DNA from: an uncultured Shimia sp.
GTDB lineage: Bacteria > Pseudomonadota > Alphaproteobacteria > Rhodobacterales > Rhodobacteraceae
DNA length: 64,000 nt
Direction of reading: 5' to 3'
Assembly (NCBI GenBank): GCA_937897325.1
Contig: CALCOY010000071.1
Coordinates: 29,396 to 93,395, forward strand
Below, piece after piece: positions 1 through 8,749 of this stretch (position 1 is the stretch's first letter; the number at the start of each line of letters is the position of its first letter). The notes beneath the pieces were generated by a model. It was not told the origin of the DNA and did no database searches. It was given only the letters and a program-made list of their open reading frames with translations. The position numbers were made by a program, and so were the translations under genes.

Positions 1-1026
1 CATCCACTGTCACCGCTGAAGCCGACAGAGATGTTCCGGCCCAGTTTGTGGTGGTCGAAGCTTCTACTGCTGAGAGCATTGAGCTCTTTTTTTGCAGCCG
101 TAGGCGACAGTCGACCAAATCAGGAAGTCTGGATCGTGCCTCGGGTGTCAGGCATCGTGACCGAAACTTCAGCCACCTCTGGCGACGTTGTGACCGAAGG
201 CGACATTCTGAGCCGTCTCGACGACGTGGCTCAAATGGCAGCCCTCGAGGATGCTACTGCGCAGCTCGAAACAGCGTCCCGGGAGCTAGAAGTTTCGCAG
301 GCGCTGCGCGCACGCGGCGTCGCGACTGAGGACCGAGTATCTGAGGCCCGCGCAGCCGTTCAGGCCGCAGAAGCTCGCCTTGCCGATGCACGAAACGAAC
401 TCTCAGAAACGGAAATCACTGCTCCGTTTTCGGGTCGTGTAGAAGCCGTCGACCTTGTCGATGGTGCATTTGTGCAAGCTGGCGCGGAGATCATCCAGCT
501 CGTGGATATGTCCCAAATCATCGTGCATTTTCGTGTGCCGCATCATGCCATTTCGCAGCTTGAAATCGGCGCCGAAGTGGAAGTGTTCTCCCCAACCCAT
601 GCGCCCCGCACTGGAAGACTGACATTCCTCGGACAACGGGCAGATGAAACGACCCGGACATTCGCCGCAGAAGTGACTGTAGAAAATGCAGAGGATCCTT
701 TGCCGGCTGGCATCAGCCTGCAACTGCGCATCCCTACTGGTACAACCACCGCCCACTTCGTCTCTCCGGCCGTCCTGTCGATGGACGCGGCAGGCACGCT
801 TGGACTGCGCACGGTTGGGTCGGGTGACATTGCTGAATTCCAGCCCGTGACCATCGTTGACGCACAATCAGACGGCGTATGGGTGACGGGATTGCAGGAT
901 CAGGCAACCATCATCACGGTTGGACAGGGTTTTGTCACGGACGGCCAGCCCGTCACATACCAACAAGCCCAGGATGGCGCATCGCTGGCTGAAGGCTTGG
1001 CTGGCACCGATGAGGACCCAACATGA
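1..1026 (+). pseudogene. RND efflux periplasmic adaptor (HlyD/MFP family), 5'-partial and apparently frameshifted
   Basis: Membrane fusion protein that would join the inner-membrane RND pump encoded just downstream to an outer-membrane channel. From about position 94 the reading frame shows the family's layout: a biotinyl-lipoyl-like strand (PRVSGIVTETSATSGDVV), a helical hairpin rich in Ala/Glu, a second lipoyl half (ITAPFSGRVEAVDLVDGAFV) and beta-barrel and membrane-proximal domains. Upstream, the expected N-terminal continuation is in a different frame (positions 3-92, including AEADRDVPAQFVVVEAS and ESIELFF). The two join in register if one T is removed from the T7 run at 87-93. The 5' end lies outside the window. 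It overlaps the permease by 4 bases (ATGA). Either a real inactivating frameshift, slippage at the T run, or a sequencing error; the family call is firm. Confidence 0.75.
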
Positions 1027-4000
1027 CCCGCCTCATCGGCGCGGCGTTTTCCCGCGAACGGTTGATGGCCATGCTCCTCACCGTACTACTCGGCGTTGGC
1101 GTGCTGAGCTACGCTGCCATCCCGAAAGAGAGCTTTCCGGACATCCCAATTCCCACAATCTATGTCGTTGCGACGCTTGATGGCGTGTCTCCCCAAGACA
1201 GTGAACGCCTGCTTGTCGAGCCGCTTGAAACAGAACTCGCGGGTATCGCTGGTCTTACCGATATTTCTGCCCGCGCCGGTGAAGGCTACGGCAGTGTCAC
1301 GCTTGAATTCGTACCAGGGTTCGATTCCGAACAAGCCTATCGCAACGTGTCAGAGGCCGTTGATCGCGCACAGCAAGACATGCCGCCAGGCATCGACGAT
1401 CCGGTGATTGAAGAGATCAACACGGCCCTCTTTCCGATCATGACCATCCTTCTATCCGGAGATCTGCCCGAACGCGCACTCAATCAAGCTGCCGATGAGA
1501 TCCAAGACGCGCTTGAAGCACAGTCGGGTGTCCTTGAAGCCGATATTATTGGAGCGCGGGATGAGGTTGTCGAAATCGTTCTCGACCCTGTCGCCTTGGA
1601 ATCTTACCACATCACGTTTGACGAAGTGATCGTCCAGTTCAGCGCGAACAACCAGCTTGTCGCGGCGGGCGCGATTGAAGGCGAAGCGGGTCGGCTTGTC
1701 TTGAAAGTCCCCGGGCTCATTGAAAGTGCCGATGATGTCCTGGATCAGCCGGTCCTTGTTTCTGGCAGCACAGTTGTGCGGCTTGCAGACATCGCCAGTG
1801 TGAGAAACACCTTCGAAGACCCTACCGGCTTTGCACGGGTGGACGGGCAACCCGCCTTGGCCATCGAAGTCACGAAGCGCATCGGTGCCAACATCATATT
1901 CACGGCAAATGATGTGCGTGACGCGATCGAGCTTGCGCGAGAGACGCTGCCCGAGGGTCTTTCCATCACCTACTTCCTCGACGAAAGCGAAACCATCCGG
2001 ACGATGTTGAGTGATCTCGAAGCGAATGTCATCGCGGCTGTGATCCTCGTCATGCTTGTCGTCGTGCTGGTCCTCGGTGGCCGTTCCGCGCTCCTTGTTA
2101 GGATTGCTATCCCAGGCGCATTCTTGGCGGGCGTAACTGCGATCTGGGCCATGGGCTTTACCATGAACAACGTGGTTATCTTTGCCCTGATCCTTGTGGT
2201 GGGCATGCTCGTGGATGGCGCCATTATCACCACAGAACTGGCAGACCGAAAGCTCTCGGAAGGGGCAGAGCCACGTGCCTCCTACCAGCATGCCGCGACC
2301 CGCATGGCATGGCCGATCATCGCCTCCACCGCTACCACGCTATGTGTCTTCGTTCCCCTGCTCTTCTGGGAGGGCCTCATTGGTGAGTTCATGAAGTTCT
2401 TGCCAATCACGGTCATGCTCACGCTTGGTGCGTCCGTCCTCATGGCCTTGGTGTTCATACCAATTGTCGGCGGTTTGATTGGAAAACAGCGCCCGCAAAC
2501 CGCGCGATCAAAGAAGGCTCTCTATGCCGCTGAAACTGGGGATCCACGGACATTGTCAGGGTTCACCGGACGCTATGCACGGATATTGCACTGGGCCATT
2601 TTGCATCCGGCCGCCTCTCTGCTCACTGCCCTGGCGATGTTTCTCAGCAGCTTTTCCGTCTACGCGCAATACGGGGCCGGAATTGCATTCTTTCCTGCGG
2701 TCGATCCGGAAATCATTCAAGTTGATGTCTTGTCCCATGACGCACTCTCACTGCGTGAACGGGACGCTTTGCTGCTTGAAATTGAGGCACGGTTTCGCGG
2801 GCGCGATGAAGTCGAAACACTTTATGCGCGCGTGGCAAATGATCCTCAAAGTGCGCAGGACATCATTGGGACGGTGCAGCTGAACCTAATCGACTGGCAG
2901 TTTCGCCGGAGCGCGTTCGAGATTGCAGAAAACTTGCGTGCGGACGTCGCAGACATTGCCGGGATCAGGATTGACGTGCAAGCACAAGCTGATGGGCCAG
3001 TTCAAGGAAAGCCCATCCAGATTGAAGTCATCTCGCGCGATCCTGTTGCCCAGGATGAAGCGGTTGCGATTGTCGTTCGGGAAATGGAGTACATCGGTGG
3101 ATTTGCCGACGTGACTGATAACCGGCCCTTCCCGGGTGTTGAGTGGGAGATTGACGTCGACCGCACGCGCGCAGCTGAATTTGGGGCCAATGTCGCACTT
3201 GTTGGGCAAGCCGTTCAGCTCCTGACACAAGGCATCACCGTGGCTGACTATCGGCCAGCAAGTACCGATACACCGGTTGATATCCGTGTCCGATTTCCCG
3301 CAACGAGCAGAACATTCGAGGATCTCCAGTCATTGCAGGTTCAAACCGCGCAAGGCCTGATCCCTATCGCCAATTTTACGACCATCCGCCCTGCCCCACG
3401 ATCCGGAACGATCAACCGCCTCAACCGGTTTCGTGTGATGACCATTGCGGCAAACGTCCAACAGGATCGCTTGGTTGACGAACAGACGGCTCGTCTCGTC
3501 GCAGCACTGGAAAGACGCGACTTCCCAGAGGGTACATCGTGGCAAATTGCAGGAGAAGCTGAAGAGCAGCAGGAAGCTATGACCTTTTTGCTCGGTGCTT
3601 TCGCGGCTGCGATCTTTGGGATGTTTGCAATCCTTCTTCTCCAGTTCAACAGCTTCAAACAGGCTCTGGTGGTCATGTCAGCGATAGTGTTTTCCATCGC
3701 AGGCGTTCTCTTGGGTCTCGTGATCACCGGTCGACCATTTGGCGTGGTGATGGTCGGCATCGGTATCATCGCGCTTGCTGGGATTGTCGTGAACAACAAC
3801 ATCGTTTTCATCGACACATATAACGAGCTGCGTCGGGCCGGTATGTCAGTTCGCGAAGCAGCTCTAAGAACCGGCACGCAGAGGATGCGCCCTGTTCTTC
3901 TTACTTCCGTTACCACGGCCCTTGGTCTCATGCCAATGGTCCTAGGGATGAACATCAACTTTTTCACCAGATCAGTCACCTTTGGCGCGCCGTCCACCCA

Positions 4001-4151
4001 ATGGTGGACCGAGCTTTCAAGCTCCATCGTGGGCAGGCTCGTCGTGGCAACAGCCCTAACGCTTTTGGTGACCCCTGCCATGCTGGTCTTGAGCGAACGT
4101 CGCCGCGAGCGCCGGACGCAAAATGGCGTTGCCATCACTAAGCCAACGTAG
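1023..4151 (+). CDS. RND family efflux permease (AcrB/MexF-like, 1042 aa)
   Basis: Proton-driven resistance-nodulation-division transporter of the inner membrane. The length is normal for the family. It has an N-terminal membrane helix, a large periplasmic porter domain, a block of helices near residues 335-480 that includes the proton-relay helix GMLVDGAIITTELADRK, a second periplasmic domain and a last set of helices ending in LLVTPAMLVLSERR. Its start overlaps the adaptor stop, so the two are translationally coupled. Substrate cannot be read from sequence; the VDGAI form of the relay motif is common in pumps outside the classical AcrB group. If the upstream adaptor is really broken, this pump may lack its partner. 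Confidence 0.93.
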   Translation: MTRLIGAAFSRERLMAMLLTVLLGVGVLSYAAIPKESFPDIPIPTIYVVATLDGVSPQDSERLLVEPLETELAGIAGLTDISARAGEGYGSVTLEFVPGFDSEQAYRNVSEAVDRAQQDMPPGIDDPVIEEINTALFPIMTILLSGDLPERALNQAADEIQDALEAQSGVLEADIIGARDEVVEIVLDPVALESYHITFDEVIVQFSANNQLVAAGAIEGEAGRLVLKVPGLIESADDVLDQPVLVSGSTVVRLADIASVRNTFEDPTGFARVDGQPALAIEVTKRIGANIIFTANDVRDAIELARETLPEGLSITYFLDESETIRTMLSDLEANVIAAVILVMLVVVLVLGGRSALLVRIAIPGAFLAGVTAIWAMGFTMNNVVIFALILVVGMLVDGAIITTELADRKLSEGAEPRASYQHAATRMAWPIIASTATTLCVFVPLLFWEGLIGEFMKFLPITVMLTLGASVLMALVFIPIVGGLIGKQRPQTARSKKALYAAETGDPRTLSGFTGRYARILHWAILHPAASLLTALAMFLSSFSVYAQYGAGIAFFPAVDPEIIQVDVLSHDALSLRERDALLLEIEARFRGRDEVETLYARVANDPQSAQDIIGTVQLNLIDWQFRRSAFEIAENLRADVADIAGIRIDVQAQADGPVQGKPIQIEVISRDPVAQDEAVAIVVREMEYIGGFADVTDNRPFPGVEWEIDVDRTRAAEFGANVALVGQAVQLLTQGITVADYRPASTDTPVDIRVRFPATSRTFEDLQSLQVQTAQGLIPIANFTTIRPAPRSGTINRLNRFRVMTIAANVQQDRLVDEQTARLVAALERRDFPEGTSWQIAGEAEEQQEAMTFLLGAFAAAIFGMFAILLLQFNSFKQALVVMSAIVFSIAGVLLGLVITGRPFGVVMVGIGIIALAGIVVNNNIVFIDTYNELRRAGMSVREAALRTGTQRMRPVLLTSVTTALGLMPMVLGMNINFFTRSVTFGAPSTQWWTELSSSIVGRLVVATALTLLVTPAMLVLSERRRERRTQNGVAITKPT

Positions 4152-4391
4152 CGAACCAAGATGACAGGCCCCATCCAACTGCCCGAACAAAACCGCGCAA
4201 TAGCCGAAGGTCAGAGCTTGGCACGGAGACGACCAGTTTCAACTATCTAGCGAACGAGATGCGGACAAAGCGGTGTCCCGATTTCTGCTACGGAAAGGCT
4301 GATCTCGGCGCCTCACAGCCCAAGTTTGATGGGGATACCCAGAAGTCCTACGTTGGGTCATCTTTCCATCTTCCTAAGACACCAGTGGTAC

Positions 4392-4808
4392 TTACGCGAA
4401 AAGCGCCGAAGATACGTCAGGCGGCATATTGTCCATATCAAAAAGAAACTTCCATTCTCCGGTCGCGTTTCGACGCAAAGCCACCAGAACCCTACCGGTC
4501 AGGTTATCGTCTTCCGCCGAGGTGACACCGGAAGGCGGTTCAAAGTAGTAGACGCCTGACAGCAGAGCCATCGTTCCTTCAAGAAACGCAGTCTCCTCTT
4601 TGTATCGGATCGTTCCCTTGATGTTGGGCAAAACCTTCTCAAACCACAGCTTAATCTGGTCCACACCTTGCAACAAAGGGGCGACCGCGTTCGCATAGAC
4701 GATTTCCGGATCATAGACCGCCACCAGCGCGTCGATATCCTTGGCATTCAAGGCAGCCAGCCATGCGTCGAGAGCGGCACGCACCCTATCAAGTTCAATA
4801 GTGTTCAT
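4392..4808 (-). CDS. SnoaL/NTF2-like small protein (138 aa)
   Basis: A single small alpha+beta cone domain of the NTF2/SnoaL type: an N-terminal helix (RVRAALDAWLAALNAKDIDAL), an acidic turn VAVYDPEIVYA, a GVDQIKLWFEKVL helix and C-terminal strands (GEWKFLFDMDNMPPD). Members serve as isomerases, cyclases or ligand-binding proteins, so the exact activity cannot be stated. It lies 23 bases downstream of the peroxiredoxin-like gene on the same strand and is probably co-transcribed with it. This suggests a part in the same redox or xenobiotic response under the divergent LysR regulator. A second NTF2-like gene lies at 10556-10966. Confidence 0.7.
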   Translation of the reverse strand: MNTIELDRVRAALDAWLAALNAKDIDALVAVYDPEIVYANAVAPLLQGVDQIKLWFEKVLPNIKGTIRYKEETAFLEGTMALLSGVYYFEPPSGVTSAEDDNLTGRVLVALRRNATGEWKFLFDMDNMPPDVSSALFA

Positions 4809-4831
4809 CGTAACTCCTTTTCGTTGAACTC

Positions 4832-5407
4832 TTACGCGTTGGCCTTCATCCAGGCTTCAAACGCTTCATAAGCAGCGGGATACTTCGCTTGGAGGAAAGC
4901 GGGATCAACAGTTGGACCATCAAATGTCACCGCATCGCTGCCATTGCGCGCCGCAGTGAAGGCCGCCCAGATAACCTCGGGGGTTGGACGCCCAAGGGCT
5001 CCAAATCCATTCATCTCTTGCGGATTGATGGCCCAATGCACGAGCGTCTTGCCTAACTGATCCAAGATGACAACGCCGGGCTGGGCCATATCGTTTGGGT
5101 ATTCCCCGGGGATGTCCTTGGGCGTGATCGCGATATCAAAGCGCTTTGCCAGGGTGTTTTCGACGTCGGACACGAGCTTGTAGTCCAAACCCCACTCTTC
5201 GCTCGCTTGGTCAACGCCCTCTTGCGATTGAGAAGTGATGCCAAAAAGCTCTCCGCCCAGTCCGCGCAGGTCCTTCAGGAATGTGCCGTTCAATTCGCGA
5301 AGCTGACCTTCGCAAAACGGGCACCATTTGCCGCGATAAAAGATGATTGCTGTGTATGGTCGAGATGCAGTTTCTGCATCGAACCAGTCGCTCATATTCG
5401 TTGTCAT
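4832..5407 (-). CDS. AhpC/TSA-type peroxiredoxin-like protein (191 aa)
   Basis: Thioredoxin-fold protein with FYRGKWCPFCEGQLREL near residues 35-51, a CxxC arrangement at the position used by thiol peroxidases and the AhpC/TSA redoxin family. It probably reduces peroxides or disulfides in the cytoplasm; no signal peptide is seen. The frame is open further upstream to 5566, but the start at 5407 is preferred because GGAG sits 8 bases before this ATG and the extra residues are not family-like. Paired divergently with a LysR regulator 94 bases away and followed by an NTF2-like gene, an arrangement typical of a LysR-controlled redox defence unit. Confidence 0.82.
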   Translation of the reverse strand: MTTNMSDWFDAETASRPYTAIIFYRGKWCPFCEGQLRELNGTFLKDLRGLGGELFGITSQSQEGVDQASEEWGLDYKLVSDVENTLAKRFDIAITPKDIPGEYPNDMAQPGVVILDQLGKTLVHWAINPQEMNGFGALGRPTPEVIWAAFTAARNGSDAVTFDGPTVDPAFLQAKYPAAYEAFEAWMKANA

Positions 5408-5454
5408 GTGCTTTGCTCCATGCTGTGATGGCAGCAACGTAGGCCTACGCCTTG

Positions 5455-5503
5455 ATGTACAAAAGCGCACGTAGTATCCACTATATGTCGAAAATTTGTA
5501 CAT
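5455..5503. promoter_or_regulatory. Inverted repeat ATGTACAAA / TTTGTACAT between the peroxiredoxin-like and LysR genes
   Basis: Two perfect 9-base half-sites (5455-5463 and 5495-5503) face each other across 31 bases in the short divergent intergenic region. The right half overlaps the probable LysR start codon at 5502. Candidate operator for the LysR protein. The spacing is larger than a single T-N11-A LysR box, so it may be two separate dimer contacts. Confidence 0.5.
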
Positions 5504-6389
5504 GAGATACATGCAAAACTGGGCTGAAATACGTACTGCTTTCCAAGTCGCGGAGCTTAAGACCATCAGCGCAGCGGCAGAGGCCCTTGGGCTTCATCGT
5601 GCGACGGTCGTCCGTCACCTAAACACTTTAGAACAAGAACTTGGCACCAAGATTTTCCACCGTCACAGCCGAGGGTGTGAACCGACAGAGGCAGGCCAGG
5701 ATTTGCTGAATGTCGCGCGGGCGACGCAAGATCAATTCAACCAACTGGCCGCGCGGACGCGCAACGCATCCGGTGATCTAACCGGCGACTTTATCGTGAC
5801 ATCGCATGAACATGTCGCTGAGCTTTTGATGCCCACGCTGGTCCGATTTGGGTCAGAATTCCCAAACCTTCATGTCAAGTATGTCGCGAGTGCTGAGCTG
5901 TTGAAGCTCGAATATGGCGCGGCGCATATCGCGCTGCGAAGCGGGCCGAAACCGTCAGAACCGGACAATGTTGTGCTGCCGTTCACAGACTTAAGTTTCG
6001 GGCTTTATGCTCATCCAAAGTACCTTGAAGTGCACGGCAAACCGACCGGTCCACAGGACCTCAGCGGGCACAGATTTGTGCGTTGGGATACGCCTAGCAG
6101 AAGCATGCCGTTCTCGGTCTGGTTTGATGAGCACGTCCCTGAAAGCCAGGTAGTCTTTTCGTCGAGAGACCTCAGCGTTGTGGAAAAAGCGGTATCCGAC
6201 GGTGTAGGCATCGGCCTTGTCGCCGAAGTGCCCTCTTCCGAGCGATACGGGTTACAATCCGTCTTTCCAACCCCTGCAAACTGGCAAATGCCGCTCTGGT
6301 TGGTCACGCATGTCGACCTACACCGTTCCCAAAAGGTCCAAGCATTTTTGGATACGCTAAAGCCGAGGGTCAAGGCGTCTGCGGGATAA
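5502..6389 (+). CDS. LysR family transcriptional regulator (about 295 aa)
   Basis: N-terminal winged helix-turn-helix with the typical LysR pattern (AELKTISAAAEALGLHRATV followed by VRHLNTLEQELGTKIFHR), then a type 2 periplasmic-binding-like co-inducer domain (residues about 90-290). Starts are possible at 5496 (TTG), 5502 or 5511 (ATG); none has a strong ribosome site. The HTH carries TVVRHL rather than the common AVSRQI. Divergent from the peroxiredoxin-like gene, which it probably controls together with itself. The inducer is unknown. Confidence 0.88.
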   Translation: MRYMQNWAEIRTAFQVAELKTISAAAEALGLHRATVVRHLNTLEQELGTKIFHRHSRGCEPTEAGQDLLNVARATQDQFNQLAARTRNASGDLTGDFIVTSHEHVAELLMPTLVRFGSEFPNLHVKYVASAELLKLEYGAAHIALRSGPKPSEPDNVVLPFTDLSFGLYAHPKYLEVHGKPTGPQDLSGHRFVRWDTPSRSMPFSVWFDEHVPESQVVFSSRDLSVVEKAVSDGVGIGLVAEVPSSERYGLQSVFPTPANWQMPLWLVTHVDLHRSQKVQAFLDTLKPRVKASAG

Positions 6390-6499
6390 ACTGCGACACC
6401 TACGACAAGATGCTGCATCTCGGTCGGCAACAGCTCCAGTCGTTGATCGTCAGGCGGGTCCGGTTTCGGCGCTCTATCGTCGGTTCGCGACGTCACAAC

Positions 6500-6829
6500 C
6501 TATCGCCGATAGAGGACCATGCCGGCATGATACAGGACCCCGTTGCGGAACTCACCGTCGGCGGTGAAGCCGGTGTCGTCCCAGTAATCGATATGATTGC
6601 CTGACACTTCGTAGCGTCCCTCATAGGCGCGTTCCCGATTGCCACGCGCCTCGACATAGCGGCCGTTCGGCAGGAGTTCGTGGCGAATATGGCCGTCCTC
6701 CGTAACCCACAGGCCGACATAGGGGTGATCGGCTATCACCGTCGTCTCTTCCGCCGAGATGGAGGCTCCGATCAGGCCTGCCGTCGCGAGCGTCGCAAGC
6801 AATGTCGTGGTCATTCTGGTTCCGATCAT
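6500..6829 (-). CDS. Atu4866-domain secreted protein (about 109 aa)
   Basis: After a signal-peptide-like N terminus (MIGTRMTTTLLATLATAGLI, cleaved after SISA) the protein is a small beta-rich domain with HPYVGLWVTEDGHIRHELLP, GRYEVSGNHIDYWDDTGFTA and a C-terminal GMVLYRR. This matches the Agrobacterium Atu4866 family, a small lipocalin-like barrel of unknown function. An in-frame ATG at 6889 overlaps the stop of the preceding SDR gene by 4 bases, so the true start could be there; 6829 is preferred because it gives a good signal peptide with a basic N-region and has AAGG upstream. Second gene of the SDR operon. Confidence 0.8.
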   Translation of the reverse strand: MIGTRMTTTLLATLATAGLIGASISAEETTVIADHPYVGLWVTEDGHIRHELLPNGRYVEARGNRERAYEGRYEVSGNHIDYWDDTGFTADGEFRNGVLYHAGMVLYRR

Positions 6830-6885
6830 TGGGGTTTGCACCTTGGAGCAAGTGGCTTGGCTGCTAGGTTCGTTGTCTGCCCGTG

Positions 6886-7608
6886 TCATGCGGGCGACGC
6901 GGTGGGTCGGACGGTGATCTCGGTGGTGTCGACATCGTCGGGCGCTTCGATCACATGCCGCACCGCGCGGGCGATGTCGGCGGGCTGTAGCGCGATCGCC
7001 CGATAATCGTCGATCACCGCTTTCGTCTCCTCATGGGTGATCGTCGCCGCCAGATCGCTCTCAACGACCCCGGGATTGACGCAGGTAACGCGGATCTTCG
7101 CGCTTTCCTGTCGCAGCCCGTCCGAAATCGCGCGGACGGCGAATTTGGTGGCGCAATAGACCACCGCCGTCGGCACCACGTGCAAAGCACCGATCGATGC
7201 GATGTTGATGATCTGGCCGCTCTCCTCGCGCTCCATCTGCGGCAGCACGGCACCGATGCCCCACAACACGCCCTTGATGTTGACGTCGACCATACGCTCC
7301 CATTCGTCGTGCTTGCCCGCGGCGAGCGGCGAGAGCGGCATCACGCCCGCATTGTTTATGAGCACGTCGATCCGGCCCCAGAGATCGACCGCCTTTTCGG
7401 CAAATGCCGCCATCGCGGCGCGGTCGGTGACGTCGAGCATCATCGCTTCGGCCGTGCCGCCGCTGTCGTTGATGTGTTTCGCGACCCGGTCGATCCGATC
7501 GCGGCGCCGGGCGCCGAGAAGGAGCTTGGCGCCGCCCGTGCCGAGTTCTTGAGCGATGCCCTCGCCGATCCCGCTCGATGCCCCGGTGATGAGAATGACC
7601 TTTTCCAT
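6886..7608 (-). CDS. SDR family NAD(P)-dependent oxidoreductase (240 aa)
   Basis: Classical short-chain dehydrogenase. The Rossmann glycine motif is TGASSGIGEGIA near residues 7-18, then NNAGVMPLSPL and the catalytic Ser-Tyr-Lys set (ASIGALHVVPTAVVYCATKFA). The glycine motif followed by GARRRDRI favours NADP. Start at 7608 (MEKVILITGAS) because the longer frame upstream has no family similarity. Substrate unknown; this subgroup is often called an oxidoreductase of serine/3-hydroxy acids or quinones. It is divergent from a LysR gene 100 bases away and followed by the Atu4866 gene with overlapping ends, so the three form one cassette. Confidence 0.9.
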   Translation of the reverse strand: MEKVILITGASSGIGEGIAQELGTGGAKLLLGARRRDRIDRVAKHINDSGGTAEAMMLDVTDRAAMAAFAEKAVDLWGRIDVLINNAGVMPLSPLAAGKHDEWERMVDVNIKGVLWGIGAVLPQMEREESGQIINIASIGALHVVPTAVVYCATKFAVRAISDGLRQESAKIRVTCVNPGVVESDLAATITHEETKAVIDDYRAIALQPADIARAVRHVIEAPDDVDTTEITVRPTASPA

Positions 7609-7708
7609 GTCGAACACCTCGTTTTCTGATTTCGACGGAGATGTGGCAGCTTTCTGGTGTCGCTGGTACTGGCTCTCTGCGATACAGAATGGTAAGCATA
7701 GCTTGACA

Positions 7709-8638
7709 ATGAAGATTGATCTCAATCTGCTCCCCCTGTTTCTGGCCGTCGCCGAGGAGCATAATTTCCGCGCTGCCGCCGACCGGCTGGGCGTCACCCG
7801 TTCGGCCGTCAGTCAGGGAATGCAGCGGCTCGAGGACGCTTTCGGCGTCGCGCTGGCCACGCGCACGACCCGCGCGGTGCGCCTGACCGAGGCGGGCGAG
7901 CGGCTGCTTGAGGCGCTTACCCGGCCGCTCTGCGATGTCCGGGCAGCCCTCGAACAGGTTGCGGGAGATCATGCGCCTCGCGGCCACCTGCGGGTCGCCG
8001 TGACCTCGATCGCCGAGCGGTTCCTGTCCGGACCCTTGATCGCCTCCTTCGCCGAGGCTCATCCGCACGTGACCATCGACATCACCGTGACCGACGACGA
8101 CTTCGACATCGTCGCCGCCGGGTTCGACGCCGGCGTGCGGCTCGGCGATGTCATCGAGCAGGACATGATCGCGGTGCCGGTCACCGGCGATCAGCGCGAG
8201 GTGGTCGTCGCCGCGCCGGACTATCTCGCCCGGCATGGCATGCCGTCGCATCCCCGCGACCTCATCCAGCATCGTTGCGTTGGCTGGCGGCCGGCGCCGG
8301 ATGTCGCGCCCTATCGCTGGGATTTTGAGGAGAATGGCGTGCCATTCGACGTGGCAGTCGAACCGCAGATCACTACGAACGATCTGAGGTTCATGCTTCA
8401 AGCAGCCCTTGTGGGCGCAGGGATCACCTTCGCCACGGAAGAAACGTTCCGGCCTTACATCGAAACCGGCGAGTTGGTCCCGCTGCTGCAGGACTATCTG
8501 CCGCCGTTTCCGGGCTTCTTCCTCTACTTCCCCCAGCGCCGCAACATGGCCCCGAAGCTGAGGGCGCTCATCGACCATGTGAAGCGGGACGCCCGTTCGA
8601 ACAGCGAAGGAACGCCGTCGACCCGCAGGCGTGGGTGA
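7709..8638 (+). CDS. LysR family transcriptional regulator (309 aa)
   Basis: N-terminal HTH LPLFLAVAEEHNFRAAADRL with GVTRSAVSQGMQRLEDAFGV, then the wing RTTRAVRLTEAGERLLE and a LysR substrate-binding domain of the CrgA/AaeR-like (GntR-unrelated) group. The start at 7709 (MKIDLNLLPLF) is the family-like one; the frame opens at 7556 but would overlap the divergent SDR gene. Very GC-rich codon use compared with neighbours on either side suggests that this cassette was acquired. Likely controls the SDR-Atu4866 unit. Confidence 0.9.
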   Translation: MKIDLNLLPLFLAVAEEHNFRAAADRLGVTRSAVSQGMQRLEDAFGVALATRTTRAVRLTEAGERLLEALTRPLCDVRAALEQVAGDHAPRGHLRVAVTSIAERFLSGPLIASFAEAHPHVTIDITVTDDDFDIVAAGFDAGVRLGDVIEQDMIAVPVTGDQREVVVAAPDYLARHGMPSHPRDLIQHRCVGWRPAPDVAPYRWDFEENGVPFDVAVEPQITTNDLRFMLQAALVGAGITFATEETFRPYIETGELVPLLQDYLPPFPGFFLYFPQRRNMAPKLRALIDHVKRDARSNSEGTPSTRRRG

Positions 8639-8749
8639 CGGATGTTCCTCTGTCGCGCGACTGCGCGCCCGCCAGCGAAGGCACGAAGGCCGACAGGCAG
8701 GCGGTAATGGCAAGCGAAATGGTCTCCATGCGCGTGGTGAAATCTCTCC

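Noticed and set aside
1452..2291. 279-codon minus-strand frame inside the RND permease gene
   Set aside because: Antisense shadow, rich in His/Asp by codon complement only.
3341..4174. 277-codon minus-strand frame inside the RND permease gene
   Set aside because: Antisense shadow of a clear permease; no family marks or ribosome site.
7061..8713. 550-codon minus-strand frame across the LysR and SDR genes
   Set aside because: It covers two well-supported genes in other frames; Arg/Gly/His-rich shadow typical of high-GC DNA.
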